Assembly: GCA_030522415.1 (NCBI GenBank)
Contig: CM060125.1
Span: forward strand, 2,841,901 to 2,905,900
DNA from: Channallabes apus
Taxonomy: Eukaryota; Chordata; Actinopteri; Siluriformes; Clariidae
DNA length: 64,000 nucleotides
Direction of reading: 5' to 3'
Shown: positions 1 to 10,772 of the stretch, in pieces
Layout of the letters: every line of letters begins with the position of its first letter
Numbering within the stretch: the first letter of the stretch is position 1
Made by a program: the position numbers and the translations under genes
Notes under the pieces: model-generated
Told to the model about the DNA's origin: nothing
Database searches by the model: none
What the model saw: only the letters and a program-made list of their open reading frames with translations

Positions 1-2
1 GG

Positions 3-280
3 AAAAGGGGGCTCTCACCCAAACTTATGTCCCACTGGGTGGGACCCTGTATGGTAATCGCCCAGCTCTCTGATGTTGTCTACCGGGTGCGGTTGGCGGG
101 GCGATTGGGATTGTGCTTCACCGAGACCGTCTCGCTCCCTACCAGCCACATGCCGGCAATACATCAAACGCTGCGGAGGCCGGACTGCCTCAGGACAATG
201 TTCACGCTCCTCCCTCCCCCACAGAAGGACTCCGGCGTTCACAACGCCAACGCCGACCACCTGCACGCCTCAGAGACTGA
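3..280 (+). pseudogene. Ty3/gypsy pol C-terminus (integrase tail), broken
   Basis: This is the last part of a Ty3/gypsy polyprotein, entering from the left edge of the window. The first frame reads through HWVGPCMVIAQLSDVVYRVR, typical of the end of fish gypsy integrase. Near base 105-110 the reading moves to the next frame, which continues as VLHRDRLAPYQPH, then a basic proline/arginine-rich tail ending RRPPARLRD and a TGA at 278-280. The integrase tail binds DNA during insertion. One frameshift means this copy cannot encode the full protein. The downstream LTR confirms the order pol then 3' LTR. The family assignment is from motif recognition. Confidence 0.8.
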
Positions 281-309
281 GGTATTCGTCACAGCTCGGG
301 TGGGGGCAG

Positions 310-580
310 TGTGGCGTGGGCGGGGCGGCGGCTGGCAACCATCGTGCTCTGCGGGGGGTCTTGTTAGTGTTCACCCTGTGGGAGAAGTGTTTTTAGGTTA
401 AGTGGCTTCGACCATGTTTGGGTATGTGTGTATGTGCTTTCTCTGTGAGTGCTATAACAGTGAATGTGCTGCTCATGCTATACAGTGCTGGTAGTGAATA
501 AAATACTCCCAGCCATTGCACTGGGCAGCAAGCAAGCTCACTCGTCTCTCCAGCATCCTTTCCGGCGGTAAAACGGTACA
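310..580 (+). mobile_element. 3' LTR of the Ty3/gypsy element
   Basis: After the pol stop come a purine-rich tract (a run of G ending at 309) and a block starting TGTGGC and ending GGTACA, so it has the TG...CA form of an LTR. A polyadenylation signal AATAAA lies near 497. The start could instead be the TGTTAG at 362 after a second G-run. The 5' LTR and the target duplication are outside the window or lost. Confidence 0.6.
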
Positions 581-616
581 ATATATATACACACACACAC
601 ACAAACACATAAAAAC

Positions 617-618
<2 letters not shown>

Positions 619-696
<78 letters not shown>
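619..696. repeat. (TA)39 microsatellite
   Basis: Uninterrupted TA dinucleotides, 78 bases. It lies between the gypsy LTR and a Tc1 end fragment; TA is also the Tc1 target site. Confidence 0.97.
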
Positions 697-698
<2 letters not shown>

Positions 699-701
<3 letters not shown>

Positions 702-845
702 GTCCTTCTCAAAAAATTTGCATATTGTGATAAAGTTCATTATTTTCTGTAATGTACTGATAAACATTAGACTTTCATATATTTTAGATTCATTACACAC
801 AACTGAAGTAGTTCAAGCCTTTTATTGTTTTAATATTGATGAATG
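699..845. mobile_element. Tc1-like terminal inverted repeat fragment
   Basis: The block starts CAGGTCCTTCTCAAAAAA and runs on with the inverse of the right end at about 40970-41108, so both belong to the same Tc1 family. Similarity fades after about 845. No transposase is attached, so this is a lone element end. The rest, to about 1060, is AT-rich and unassigned. Confidence 0.8.
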
Positions 846-1061
846 CTCAGTAGTACACATATATGTTTTTTTTATGTATTTTCATTGTACTAAAATGCAT
901 TCTTTTTCAATTGCCATATACAGTATCCCAAATCACTATGGCCGTTAAAAAATACAACAAAAAAACAACACATTTTTCTTTTTTTATGATGTGTTAGTGC
1001 AGTATACAGTATACTGTAGGCCCGTGGCACAGCCTAAGCTTTTATCCTTAATGCTTTTTTT

Positions 1062-1235
1062 CCCCCACGCGTTACTTTTACTTTTATTCTTTAAGTAGTT
1101 TTGAAACCAGTACTTTTACACTTTTACTTGAGTAAAAAGTTTGAGTTGATACTTCAACTTCTAAACAAGTCTTTTTAAACCCTAGTATCTATACTTCTAC
1201 TCAAGTAATGAATGTGAATACTATTGACACCACTG
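1062..1235. mobile_element. Relic of a hAT-type nonautonomous repeat
   Basis: The sequence is made of repeated ACTTTTACTTGAGTA-like words and ends CACCACTGCTG, the inverse of a CAGTGGTG-type terminus. The same word set occurs in the complete element at 59049-60207 and in the fragment near 63455. The left end is not recognisable. Confidence 0.55.
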
Positions 1236-1249
1236 CTGTATACGCACAA

Positions 1250-1420
1250 GTCTTCTCCGCGGAGACGCAATGAAAATCAAGGATTCAGTTTAACATGGGA
1301 GTTTTCGAAATGATTGACAGCTTTAATGATTATAAAAGATGCATTCTTTACCCAATTTGTGTAATTTCATTCTCAATTTAATGAAGAGGTTTTGTTTTTT
1401 CATTAGACTTTGTGGCTTCA
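1250..1420. other. Candidate conserved noncoding island (PBX/MEIS-type site)
   Basis: Non-repetitive DNA containing ATGATTGACAGCTTTAATGA near 1309. TGATTGACAG is the known composite site of PBX and MEIS/PREP homeodomain proteins. Function is inferred only from the motif; no gene is seen. Confidence 0.3.
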
Positions 1421-1509
1421 CCTACATGCTTGGGTGCAAAATGGTCAAAAATAGATTTTTAAATGCCATAATAGTAATTTGATGATTTTTGTGTGTATGT
1501 GTGTGTGTA

Positions 1510-1512
<3 letters not shown>

Positions 1513-1552
<40 letters not shown>
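1513..1552. repeat. (GA)20 microsatellite
   Basis: Perfect GA run preceded by a short GT run. Confidence 0.95.
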
Positions 1553-1555
<3 letters not shown>

Positions 1556-2440
1556 GTGTGTAGTTATACAAAACTACATTACTATTAAATTAATTATTTC
1601 ATTACTAATGTTTATGTAGATTTTTATTGTACTCTTGTAATCCTACCCAGATGAACGCCATGGAAAGGGTTTTTGACTATTTAATGTTTAAGTACACGTG
1701 TTTTGTTTTGATGGATAAAGTTTATTTAATTAAGCTTACATTTTTTTAATAAAACTGTTCTTTTTGAAATTTTAAATATTTCACAATCATTTTGTATGGT
1801 TAGTTGTAGATCGTCATAATAAATTTTCGAATCATCATAAAAGAATCACAATCTCCCTTGAATTTTGAGTTTTACAATTCGACCAATGAAAATAAGTATA
1901 GAATTCTGAGTTGTTTGATTTGCTTAATTCATACGACAGAACACATACAGTATTGGTCTATTGACCAGGAACTGTTCAGGAAAACATGGCACATGTGATC
2001 ATGCCATACTTCGGCACTGAGCTACAGGTAAAACTGAGCAGGCTGTCTAACCCTCAGCTGGTTGATTCATTACACCAGTTAGACGGGTGTAAATAATAGA
2101 TGATACGTCGGATCTTCGTGTGCGATGCTCCGAGGCTTGTACAGGCAGCATATGCTTGACAGATGGCCGCTGTAAATCATTTACGCCTTATAATATTTTG
2201 TAATGTTACATCAGCTTGAGCTTTCTATCAAAGGACTAGAAACAACGGCATGTAATCCTTTTGTGTGTGTGTATGTGTGTGTCTGTGTGTGAGTGTGTGT
2301 GAATTAGCACTTTAATTCCTGGATATACTGAACATGTATGGATATAATATACTGGTGATATATAGATATAAACAGAAAAGAGGTTTGAGCTTTCACCCGG
2401 GGGTACAATTAAATCCTCATTTTTCAGATTCTATATAAAA
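1553..2440. other. No gene; possible conserved island at 1930-2230
   Basis: Mostly AT-rich unique DNA. The part from 1930 to 2230 has higher complexity and balanced composition, unlike its flanks. I see no open frame, splice pair or transposon end in it. A GT run lies just after it. Confidence 0.3.
2261..2303. repeat. Imperfect (GT)n microsatellite
   Basis: GT dinucleotides with A and C interruptions. Confidence 0.85.
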
Positions 2441-2614
2441 AGAAAATGGCATGTACTGTACCTAATCTCATTAAAGCAGAGGATGAGAGGTTTGAGCTGC
2501 TGCAAACACTCCAGCCTCAACTATACAGGTGGAGAGGAGCGGGACAAAGGAGTACACTCCCTTACACACCCTCAGACCCAATGCACTCATCTCTCATCTC
2601 ACAAACACATACAG

Positions 2615-2617
<3 letters not shown>

Positions 2618-2650
<33 letters not shown>
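2618..2650. repeat. (GA)n microsatellite
   Basis: Perfect GA run of about 32 bases. Confidence 0.95.
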
Positions 2651-2653
<3 letters not shown>

Positions 2654-2938
2654 TATTAATCTAAGCCGAGGATCAAGTTCTATTATTGTGTGGAACAAAA
2701 ATGTGTTGTTCTGTGAATGTTAGAATGACGCTGTTGGCCTTGTCCTTTGTTAATGTTTTATTTAAAATATGAGCTATTTTCTCATTTATTATAGTACTCA
2801 ATTTTTATCTAAATAAATGGTATTTTCTACACTACCATAATCTAATACAGTCTTCCAGCATAGAGGTCAGACTGCATATATAACAGCCAAATATTGTAAT
2901 AAGTGTATTTCAATTCTGAGGCACTGTATCCAAGCTGT

Positions 2939-2944
<6 letters not shown>

Positions 2945-2996
<52 letters not shown>
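2945..2996. repeat. (GA)26 microsatellite
   Basis: Perfect GA run, the third within 1.5 kb. Confidence 0.95.
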
Positions 2997-2998
<2 letters not shown>

Positions 2999-3004
2999 CA
3001 GTAT

Positions 3005-6000
3005 TTGACAGAACAGTGGAGCATATGTATCCTCTGGCCACTCTCTTATGATGTACTCTTTCTGCTACACACGGACACACACTAAACCATTTGGAAGAGT
3101 GCACTGCACTGACAGGAGAACGATGAGAGGAGAGAAAACAACAGTGCTTGTGAAATCATGGTGAAGTTCACATCATGGACCACTTCACTGGAGAAGACAC
3201 GTATAAACTTTAAAGCGACAGTTTAATCAAAAATCAAACGTATACAGTTTCAACCTTCAGTCAAATCTAATAGAGAAGAGAGCAAGAAAGAGCATGTTAG
3301 GAAATATTTGACAAAGTGTAAAAATGTGTATTTTACAGATGAAATAAACAGCAAAACTTTATAAATAGTAAATTTTTGACAAAAAAAAAAAAATAAAGCT
3401 AAATAGACGTCAGTGATTTCATTCAGTTTGCTTTCTTAGTTCCAGTTTTTTCATTTTGATTCTCAAAATATTTTATTCTAAATAGGTATGATAAAATAGT
3501 AAATAAATGGTAAATAGTTTATCATCCAAATTTCTTATGTGCAACTCTGCCTTCAAAGTTTAGGCAAGCCCTTTAATCCTTAAAACTCAATGATGATTTA
3601 AAAAAAAATATATATGATTATATTTAAGAGTTGCTGAACTGAATTTGGGTTTTTTGCATATGTTAGGTAGAACAAAAGTATAACATGTAAATTTTACCAC
3701 TTACAGAATATGGGAACGATGTCACAAAAATGTAAAACTCTCAAAATGAGCATATTATCTTTTTTTTTGTCATAGAAACAACTGAAAACAACCATAAAAA
3801 CATGTGATCATGTGTATCTGTGATATTTCTGTGCCTATGTTACCTTTTTGCTCAGTCATGTTTGGGTAGTTGGTTAAAATAAACTAAAATTCAGTCTAAC
3901 ATATCGCCTATTTTGTGCTGAAAACATTATCTCTATACTGCACAGTTCTGAGCTCTATACAGTATATATATATATATATATTTATTTATTATTATTATTT
4001 TTTATTTTTTTATTTTAATGGCTAAAAATCTTTATCTACCTGATTCAAATGCTAGTCTAAAATAAAACCAAACTAGACCAAACCTTGGAAGAAAATGTTT
4101 CAGCTTAAGATTTAGCATTTTTCTCACCAAAATAGCACTTGATCCAGCACAGCTTTATTGTATTATTATTATTATTGTTTTGTTTCACTCATGTGCACAA
4201 CTTAATGCAGATACGCAATCTTAACTTAAAGTCTTAAATTTACAATCTGTGTTCAGAATGTGGGCTATTGCGGCTGTTTCCTCCTATTAATTCTTAGGAA
4301 TTCGTTTTTACAAATTTACAAAAAAGCAAGGTTTTTTTTTTTTATTTAGTGTACCCTTTTGTATGAAAACCTGCACTTTGAAGGAGAAGCTGGTGTATCA
4401 CCGATCTGTTACACAGCTCTTTTTTTTTTTTTTTTGCAATAATGTATTATAACTTATCTATTAAACTTCCATTAAGTGGCCCTGTAGATGTGTGGAAGAT
4501 TTCCTCCATGCAATCAATCAGTCAATCAAATCTCTGTTTTTACTGACCTTAATATGTTATTAATGTCATATTTATGCATTTATTATTGAAATGCATATTA
4601 TATTTTTCCACACTGCATTTGCTGCTCCAAACATGCATTTTTTGCCCCTTCATCAGCAAGTCTCTTTATTACCAAGTCTCAATGTATACATGATTTTATA
4701 AAGTTCTTATATTTGTTAGTAACATATGATAATGGCTTTGGTGTAAAATGAAAGGCACACACCTTCGACTACATTTGGCATGAAGAAGATATTTTTTCTC
4801 CTAGCTCCAAACTACATTATCCAACAATGCCACTATTGTTCAGGAAAGGAAACGTGACAGATAGACTAGCTTACAGGCTAGGTCACAGCAGAAGCTCTAA
4901 ATACTTTATCAGAGAAAACTTATGCTACCTGACTTCTGTAATACCTTCAGAATGTTTTTGTATTACTGTAACTTTAAAATGGAAGCATCTTTAACACAAA
5001 GGACATGTTTAACTTAACATATGATTTGAGGATCAGATTAGTTTTGTAACAAGCAAACTCTGGTGTATAACACTGAATCTCGATATAACGTGGCTTAACC
5101 TCTTGTACCGCACTAATCTGCCAGTCCCTTTTATTTAGATCTCCTGTTTACCAGATGCTAGCTGCACTGACATCCTGTTGCACACTGTATTGATTTGCCC
5201 TAAAGCTCCTACACATTCTTCCATCTAATTACAGCCAAGCCTCACAAATTGATCTGAAGATTAGGAATTTAAAAAATTCACCATACAAAAATTTAATATA
5301 GACATGATAGCAGGAACACAACCAGAACTTTTTAAAAGTTTTGGGCTTGGTGTTATTTTCATTTTAAATCATAAAGGAATAAGTGGTACTGATTAGTTAG
5401 ATATAATTCGATTGTAATATATATTATAGTATTATAATAGCTAGATCACATTTTCTATAAATCACAGGTTTTTTTTAAAGTGCTGGTTCATGTCTCATTC
5501 ACAGGAGGTTATATGGTAGGATGTGCTATATAAACTGAATTAAAATGTCGGTAATTGTTAATGTGACATTTATGGAAGCAGTTAGACAGCCAGAGGTAAA
5601 GCTGTAAATTTTCTACGACTGGAAGGAGGAGGTGTTTTTTTTTTTTTTTTTTTTACTGATATCTCTGCAACAAGCTGCATGTCAAGCTGGAAATGAAAAG
5701 AAAAAGAAAATACTTTATCACAACTAAATCAACTGGTGATCAATTGTTACATGGATATTGCATAACAGTAAAATTAATTAGAAATTGAAAAAAAAAACTC
5801 TTAAATGAGTTAGTAAATATTATAGTTGCAAAATTAATGTGTTAGAATAAAACACATTTATTATTGTGGTTTATAAAGAATCAACTTCAGTGTGTTAATA
5901 GTAATTCCACTCATGTCAGGCAGCATCACTCTAGCCCATCATTTTTTGATTTTCCTATAACAGGACAGTTAGTCAAATTATAACATACATTATGGAATGC

Positions 6001-6480
6001 TAATACTAGCTGACTGGCAAAATATTACAAGTGCATTAGGAGAGTTCTACGTATGCCTACTTGAGTACATGGTATGGAAACCAAGCTGTTGTAGTTAATA
6101 GCTATGTTTAAATAGAGAGTGTTATCTCAATCCAATTAAAATCAGTTTGATTAGAGATTCCAAATTAACTGTTTAAATGAATGCTGATCTGATGTGTGCT
6201 TACAGTACATGCAAAAAGGATTTAACCAGGGTGTACGAGTTTTGTTATGCACAAAGTGAAATTTATTCTGTCACAAATATACTGAACAAGTAGAAGTAAA
6301 AAGTAAAAAGACAAAAAGTAGTTTTTTTTCCCATTTCCCCCCCAACTTTGAGGTTAGTTTAGGCTTCCCATCTTTTTCTGAAACCTTTCTGTGTTATTTT
6401 GTGACCTTTACCTTTCGTGTTATGATTGGTCACAAGTACTGTTTACAGGCTCATCTATAATTTTCTTTTTTTAATTTTTT
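3005..6480. other. AT-rich unique DNA, no gene seen
   Basis: No long open frame, no exon-like stretch and no transposon end that I can name. It holds a short TA run near 3963-3981 and poly-T tracts near 4332, 4421 and 5635. Confidence 0.6.
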
Positions 6481-6491
6481 ATTTCTTTAGA

Positions 6492-6784
6492 TGTGCAAAG
6501 CTGGTAGAGACTCTAAAAGACTGGCAGCTGTAATTGCAGCAAAAGGTGGTTCTACAAAGTATTGACTCGGGGGCTGAATAATTACGCACACCCCACTTTG
6601 CAGTTATTTGTAAAAAAAAAAAAATGTTTGGCGTCATGTATGATTATTGTTCCACTTCTCATGTGTACACCACTTTGTATTGGTCTTTCACGTGGAATTC
6701 CAATTAAATTGATTCACGTTTGTGGCTGTAATGTGACAAAATGTGGAAAAGTTCAAGGGGACTGAATACTTTTGCAAGCCACTG
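6492..6784 (+). mobile_element. 3' end of a Tc1-like element with transposase C-terminus
   Basis: The right end is the inverse of the left end at 38526 (CAGTGGCTTGCAAAAATATT there), followed by the TA target at 6785-6786. Just inside, 6493-6564 still reads as the last residues of a Tc1 transposase, CKAGRDSKRLAAVIAAKGG then STKY and a stop. Everything upstream, including the catalytic domain and left repeat, is missing. A GAATT-rich stretch follows at 6798-6814. Confidence 0.85.
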
Positions 6785-7122
6785 TAAATAAAATTTTATT
6801 GAATTGAATTGAATCTATCATGATGGTACCTCAGCCAATGACCAAGTGGATGAAAGTCCAAAGTAAAGTCAGGTTATGGAAATGCTCTTACTTTCAATAT
6901 TACTAAGGTTTATAAGCTAAAGGATCCACATTTATGATTACTTTTTTTCAACCACATTTCCTACACAAAGTAGGAGATTCAGCACTATCCTTATAGGTTT
7001 TTGTAATATGTTCAAGGGTTCTAAAATCTCCTGTTTTCTTTGCTTAATGCAGCTTTCAAAATGCCCTTTTTTTTTTGCCCAGGCAGTGTATTTCGTAATT
7101 CCTGACTCGACTGTGCTGAGTC

Positions 7123-7331
7123 ATGGCATAGACTCATCTAGGCTAGTTATAGAAGCGATCTATGAGATGAAGAGCATGATGGCAGTAATGGCAGTATTAG
7201 GAAGCTAATCTCTTTGATCAAAGCATACAGATGAGGAGGTGGGAGAGATGGACAGAATAAAGGACTGAAGTGATGCTGCATTGTTCTTTTAGGTAGAGAT
7301 GAAAAGAGGGCTAAATCCCACTGCACCACTA
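7123..7331. repeat. Local direct duplication, copy 1
   Basis: This block recurs in the same orientation at 8521-8723 with few differences, from ATGGCATAGACTCATCTAGG to CCCACTGCACCACT. It has no terminal inverted repeat and no similarity that I recognise to the transposons here. Confidence 0.85.
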
Positions 7332-7479
7332 GAAGGGCATTGTGTGCGTGTAGGATCAAGTTCATGTTCACATGACTAATTTTTAACTAATGCACAGACT
7401 GTATACACAGGTTTACACCACCGTAAAGTAAAATTAATGATTCGTCCCGATAGAGATGTTTATATGATGCATTTTATTT

Positions 7480-7520
7480 CAGTTATTAGTGGAAAATTAA
7501 AGATTTTCCACTAATAACTG
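7480..7520. repeat. Perfect 18-bp inverted repeat with 5-base loop
   Basis: Arms CAGTTATTAGTGGAAAAT (7480-7497) and its exact complement (7503-7520) flank TAAAG. The pairing extends outward imperfectly for several more bases. It is not followed by a T-run and is more likely a palindrome or MITE core than a terminator. Confidence 0.9.
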
Positions 7521-7529
7521 GAATAAATT

Positions 7530-8515
7530 ATGATAAATTTAAACAAGCATAAAATATGTTTTTTTTAATAAGTGCTGCTTAGTATGCTATCATATTTAAT
7601 TATAGAATGGCAAAAACCACATATGCATGTTATATTATTTTTGACATATTGCTGATTGTGCTGGTGAGAAACTATACTAAACTAAGCTTGTTTCTCTTTT
7701 TACTATTATAAATTACAGCCTAGAGTACGAAGCTGCACACAGTACATCATGACATCTTTAACCAAGGCTGATCATCTCTTCTGATGACTGGGATGGCCAG
7801 AAGGATGACCACGAATCACACTAGGGTGGCATTAGTTATGATGCTGGCCCACATGCTGAGACCTAACCAGCATGTGAAGTACATGCTTCTGTCTCTATTA
7901 GAGTCATCTATGAATAGCAGGACTATGTGACATTAACGCTGGTTCAGTCATCACAGATTATCGGCTTGTGCTTCCTGTCTGCATGCTGTTGTCTGCATTC
8001 TGTGAAGGATACCTAATAGAGAGTTTGTCAGGCAATTATAGCTGTGTGTTTTGTATTCTGGATTTAGTGCGGTTTCCATGCCAACATAGATGCACAGCCA
8101 CAAAAAAAGGAGAGAAAAATAAAGAATAATGCTGCTTCTACACTTTCACACATTTTGTTTCCCAGTAAAAATGCTGGCTATAAGTGCTTTTATGTTAATA
8201 TGACACATTTATATGTTAGTATTTAGGAAGTGGCTTTAATGAATTGTATAATTCAATTCATTTTCAGAGTTTAACGTTAAACAGTTCTAAAACTAATAGA
8301 AATCTAATTCTAATTTGAATCATCTTTTTCTACAAAGCCTGACCACAAAAAAAGTTGCACATTCTAAGATTTAATGCAATCACTTTTAAATTTATTTACA
8401 GCACACAATGTGGTGTCAAGTTCACGTGTGAAAAAGATTCCTCATGATCCCAGAACCTCTCTTTCACAATCTGGAATATGCCTGTGGCATCAAGGGGGGG
8501 AAAAAACTACATATG
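7530..8515. other. Unique DNA, no gene seen
   Basis: AT-rich with a more balanced stretch at 7740-8080. No open frame of note, no transposon end recognised. Confidence 0.55.
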
Positions 8516-8520
8516 ATAAC

Positions 8521-8723
8521 ATGGCATAGACTCATCTAGGCTAGTTATAGCAGTGATCTACGAGGTGAAGTGCATGATGGCAGTAATGGCAGTATTAGGA
8601 AGCTAATCTATTTGAACAGAACGTACAGATGAGGATGTGAGAGATGGACAGACTAAAGGACTGGAACTGATGCTGCATCGCCCTTTTAGAGATGAAAAGA
8701 GGGCTAAATCCCACTGCACCACT
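8521..8723. repeat. Local direct duplication, copy 2
   Basis: Second copy of the block at 7123-7331. It differs mainly by single bases and small deletions. Confidence 0.85.
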
Positions 8724-9296
8724 ATCAGCAGGTAGAATGGCATGGTGGTGGAGTAGAAAATTATTAATCAAGTGAAAATTGATTAACATGTCGATGAAAA
8801 AATTTAGTAAAAATTCATATGAGGAAAAATTTCCTTTTTTGACAAATTTTATACAAATTGCATACAGTATAATTTAGGTCAAAATGTGACCTGAAAAAAA
8901 AAAGTATGGTAATTGTCAGGTTAGTTAATGGGCAATAGTACATTCCATGTACAGTATAGTAACTGCAACTTTTATTCAGTAACACATTTTGCTAAGTAAA
9001 CATTATTGTTTGTTATAATTTTTCTATTTGTGCCAAGGTGTAACTTTGATAAATGTGACTTTAATTAGTGTAAAAAGCTTCACTAGCAACTACCATCTTG
9101 TAGAGTGCAACACAGTATTCAGAGACTCCATGACAATACATTATGTAGAGAAAAATCATCTCACTGACTGCTGCTCACTCATTTATATTTCTCCTTGTCA
9201 CTCACCTTGCTTGTGTTTTTATGCTTTCATAGCAAACCAGAATTTTAAAACCGACAGCTACTCATTAGCATCAGATTTGTAATTGTTTAATTTCAG
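8724..9296. other. AT-rich unique DNA, no gene seen
   Basis: No transposon or open frame of note. It ends in a plausible splice acceptor at 9294-9296. Confidence 0.5.
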
Positions 9297-9376
9297 GTAC
9301 AAAGCAGAGGACTGGCAAGAGTCACTTCATTTGAAGCCTCAACAACACCTCCAAGGACTGAGCCACAGTGTGAATG
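9297..9376 (+). other. Candidate internal exon, gene unknown
   Basis: Eighty bases bounded by a good acceptor (TTGTTTAATTTCAG, ending 9296) and a good donor (ATG then GTAAGC, from 9377). Two of three frames are open: one reads VQSRGLARVTSFEASTTPP and onward, the other YKAEDWQESLHLKPQQHLQG and onward. Composition is less AT-rich than the flanks. I do not recognise either peptide, and no neighbouring exon could be linked. It may be an exon of a coding or noncoding transcript, or chance. Confidence 0.3.
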
Positions 9377-9429
9377 GTAAGCGAATACCCCTGGCGAGTC
9401 AAGTTAGGCAACTGTTCTGGAAAAACAAA

Positions 9430-9860
9430 CATAGATCACAGAGTTATGGCACTCATTAATCTGAATTTCAGCTCTCCAGCTTGGTGCATGCAGTGCTTTC
9501 ACTGCCAGTGTGGCCTTTCCAAAGCTTGGCCTTCCAGAAAAGTCAGGCAGACATGGTAGCAGTGTCAGTGGCCTTACAAATGCATCATGATGCTGGTTAT
9601 CAGGACAGGCACAGCTGGTTCGGCTCTGCCAGCTCCAGAACGGATTTGCAGGCTCTTAATTAGCCATTGAGCTCTCAGCCTCTTTTATCCTGCCGACCAT
9701 GTGATGCCCTTAATGGAGTCTCCAGCATTTAGTGTCATTGTGCTGTGTTGAAAAAGGCTGAATGTGGATCTGCTCCAGCCTCCTGAACTGCCACAGCTGT
9801 GAGAGGAGTATGGTGAAGTGGCCAGCAGATCAGCACCTGCACTTGCCATGGCACAGCAAC
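9430..9860. other. Candidate conserved noncoding island beside the exon candidate
   Basis: Balanced-composition, non-repetitive DNA starting 55 bases after the candidate donor. It includes GGCTCTTAATTAGCCATTGA, an AATTA homeodomain core. Conserved intronic flanks are common around regulated exons; here that is inference. Confidence 0.3.
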
Positions 9861-10187
9861 ACTGATTCTACAATTCTGCAACAGAATGAGGAACATTTCT
9901 CAGAAGATTGAGACAGCTGCTAACAATTCTCAACACCCCTTGGTTCACACAACACATCACTGTACATATCTCATCAGCTAAATGGAATATGTGTTTCCAC
10001 AAAATCCAGATTCTTTTCAGAAACATGTACTGTAGCCGAGTTGACACAGAGCTCCCACAGTTGAGCTTCAAAAGCACTCTTCAGAAACACTATGGATAAC
10101 ACCATGGATTGTTTGACCAGTTTTTACCCAGTCCCGCTACCAAACTACTAGTTTGTTTTGTTTGTTTATTGGGTTTTGGTTTGATCC
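9861..10187. other. No feature seen
   Basis: Unique DNA between the candidate island and an old SINE. No open frame or repeat recognised. Confidence 0.4.
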
Positions 10188-10445
10188 TGAACTCGGGCTA
10201 TCATGTGGAGTGTGTGGAGTTTTTCATGTTCTCACCCTTTTTGACAGGGTTTCCTCCTGGTGTTCTAGTTTCCTCCCACTGTCTAAAAACAAAAACTGAT
10301 TGCCCCTAATGAATGTGAATGCAGCTCTGTGACGTAGTGTATTGATGTCTCATCTTGAGCAAATTCTCTTGCTTTGAGCCCAGTGTTACCTGGATAGACT
10401 GCAGACCCACTGTGACACTGATCAGGATAAAGCATTTACTAAAAC
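10188..10445 (+). mobile_element. Old relic of the main SINE family
   Basis: Diverged but collinear with the SINE at 39325. It keeps GTGTGGAGTTTTTCATGTTC, then GGTTTCCTCC, CTAGTTTCCTCCCACTGTC and AGGATAAAGC. The tRNA-like head is not recognisable. Confidence 0.5.
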
Positions 10446-10764
10446 TGAGTGTGAGAAGGGTGAGTAATGGAGATTAAATAAATATTTATATTTATATAAC
10501 TCTGGTGATGAGGAGGCTGTTGACTTCAATGTCGCTTTGGAGGAAGAAAATTAAAAGGTTTTTAAGATGCTTTTGAGACTTGAGTATATGCAGTTACAGT
10601 GAAAGTGATGAGTAGCGGTAATTAAAATATTTTTTACTCAACACATAATAAATCTCCTCATACTTGCTCCGTATGCTCCCTAACAAGACCCATTTTCAAG
10701 AGCACTTTGTCCTCTATATTTGTTTTTCTTTATTGGCCCACAACTTGCACCCTGATTGGTCAAA
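10446..10764. other. No feature seen
   Basis: AT-rich unique DNA leading to the hAT insertion site. Confidence 0.4.
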
Positions 10765-10772
10765 TGAGACAG

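Noticed and set aside
473..800. Open frames made of YIYIYI residues
   Set aside because: Pure translation of the (TA)n microsatellite.
2842..3104. Open frames of SLSLSL and ERERER
   Set aside because: Translation of the (GA)n microsatellite on each strand.
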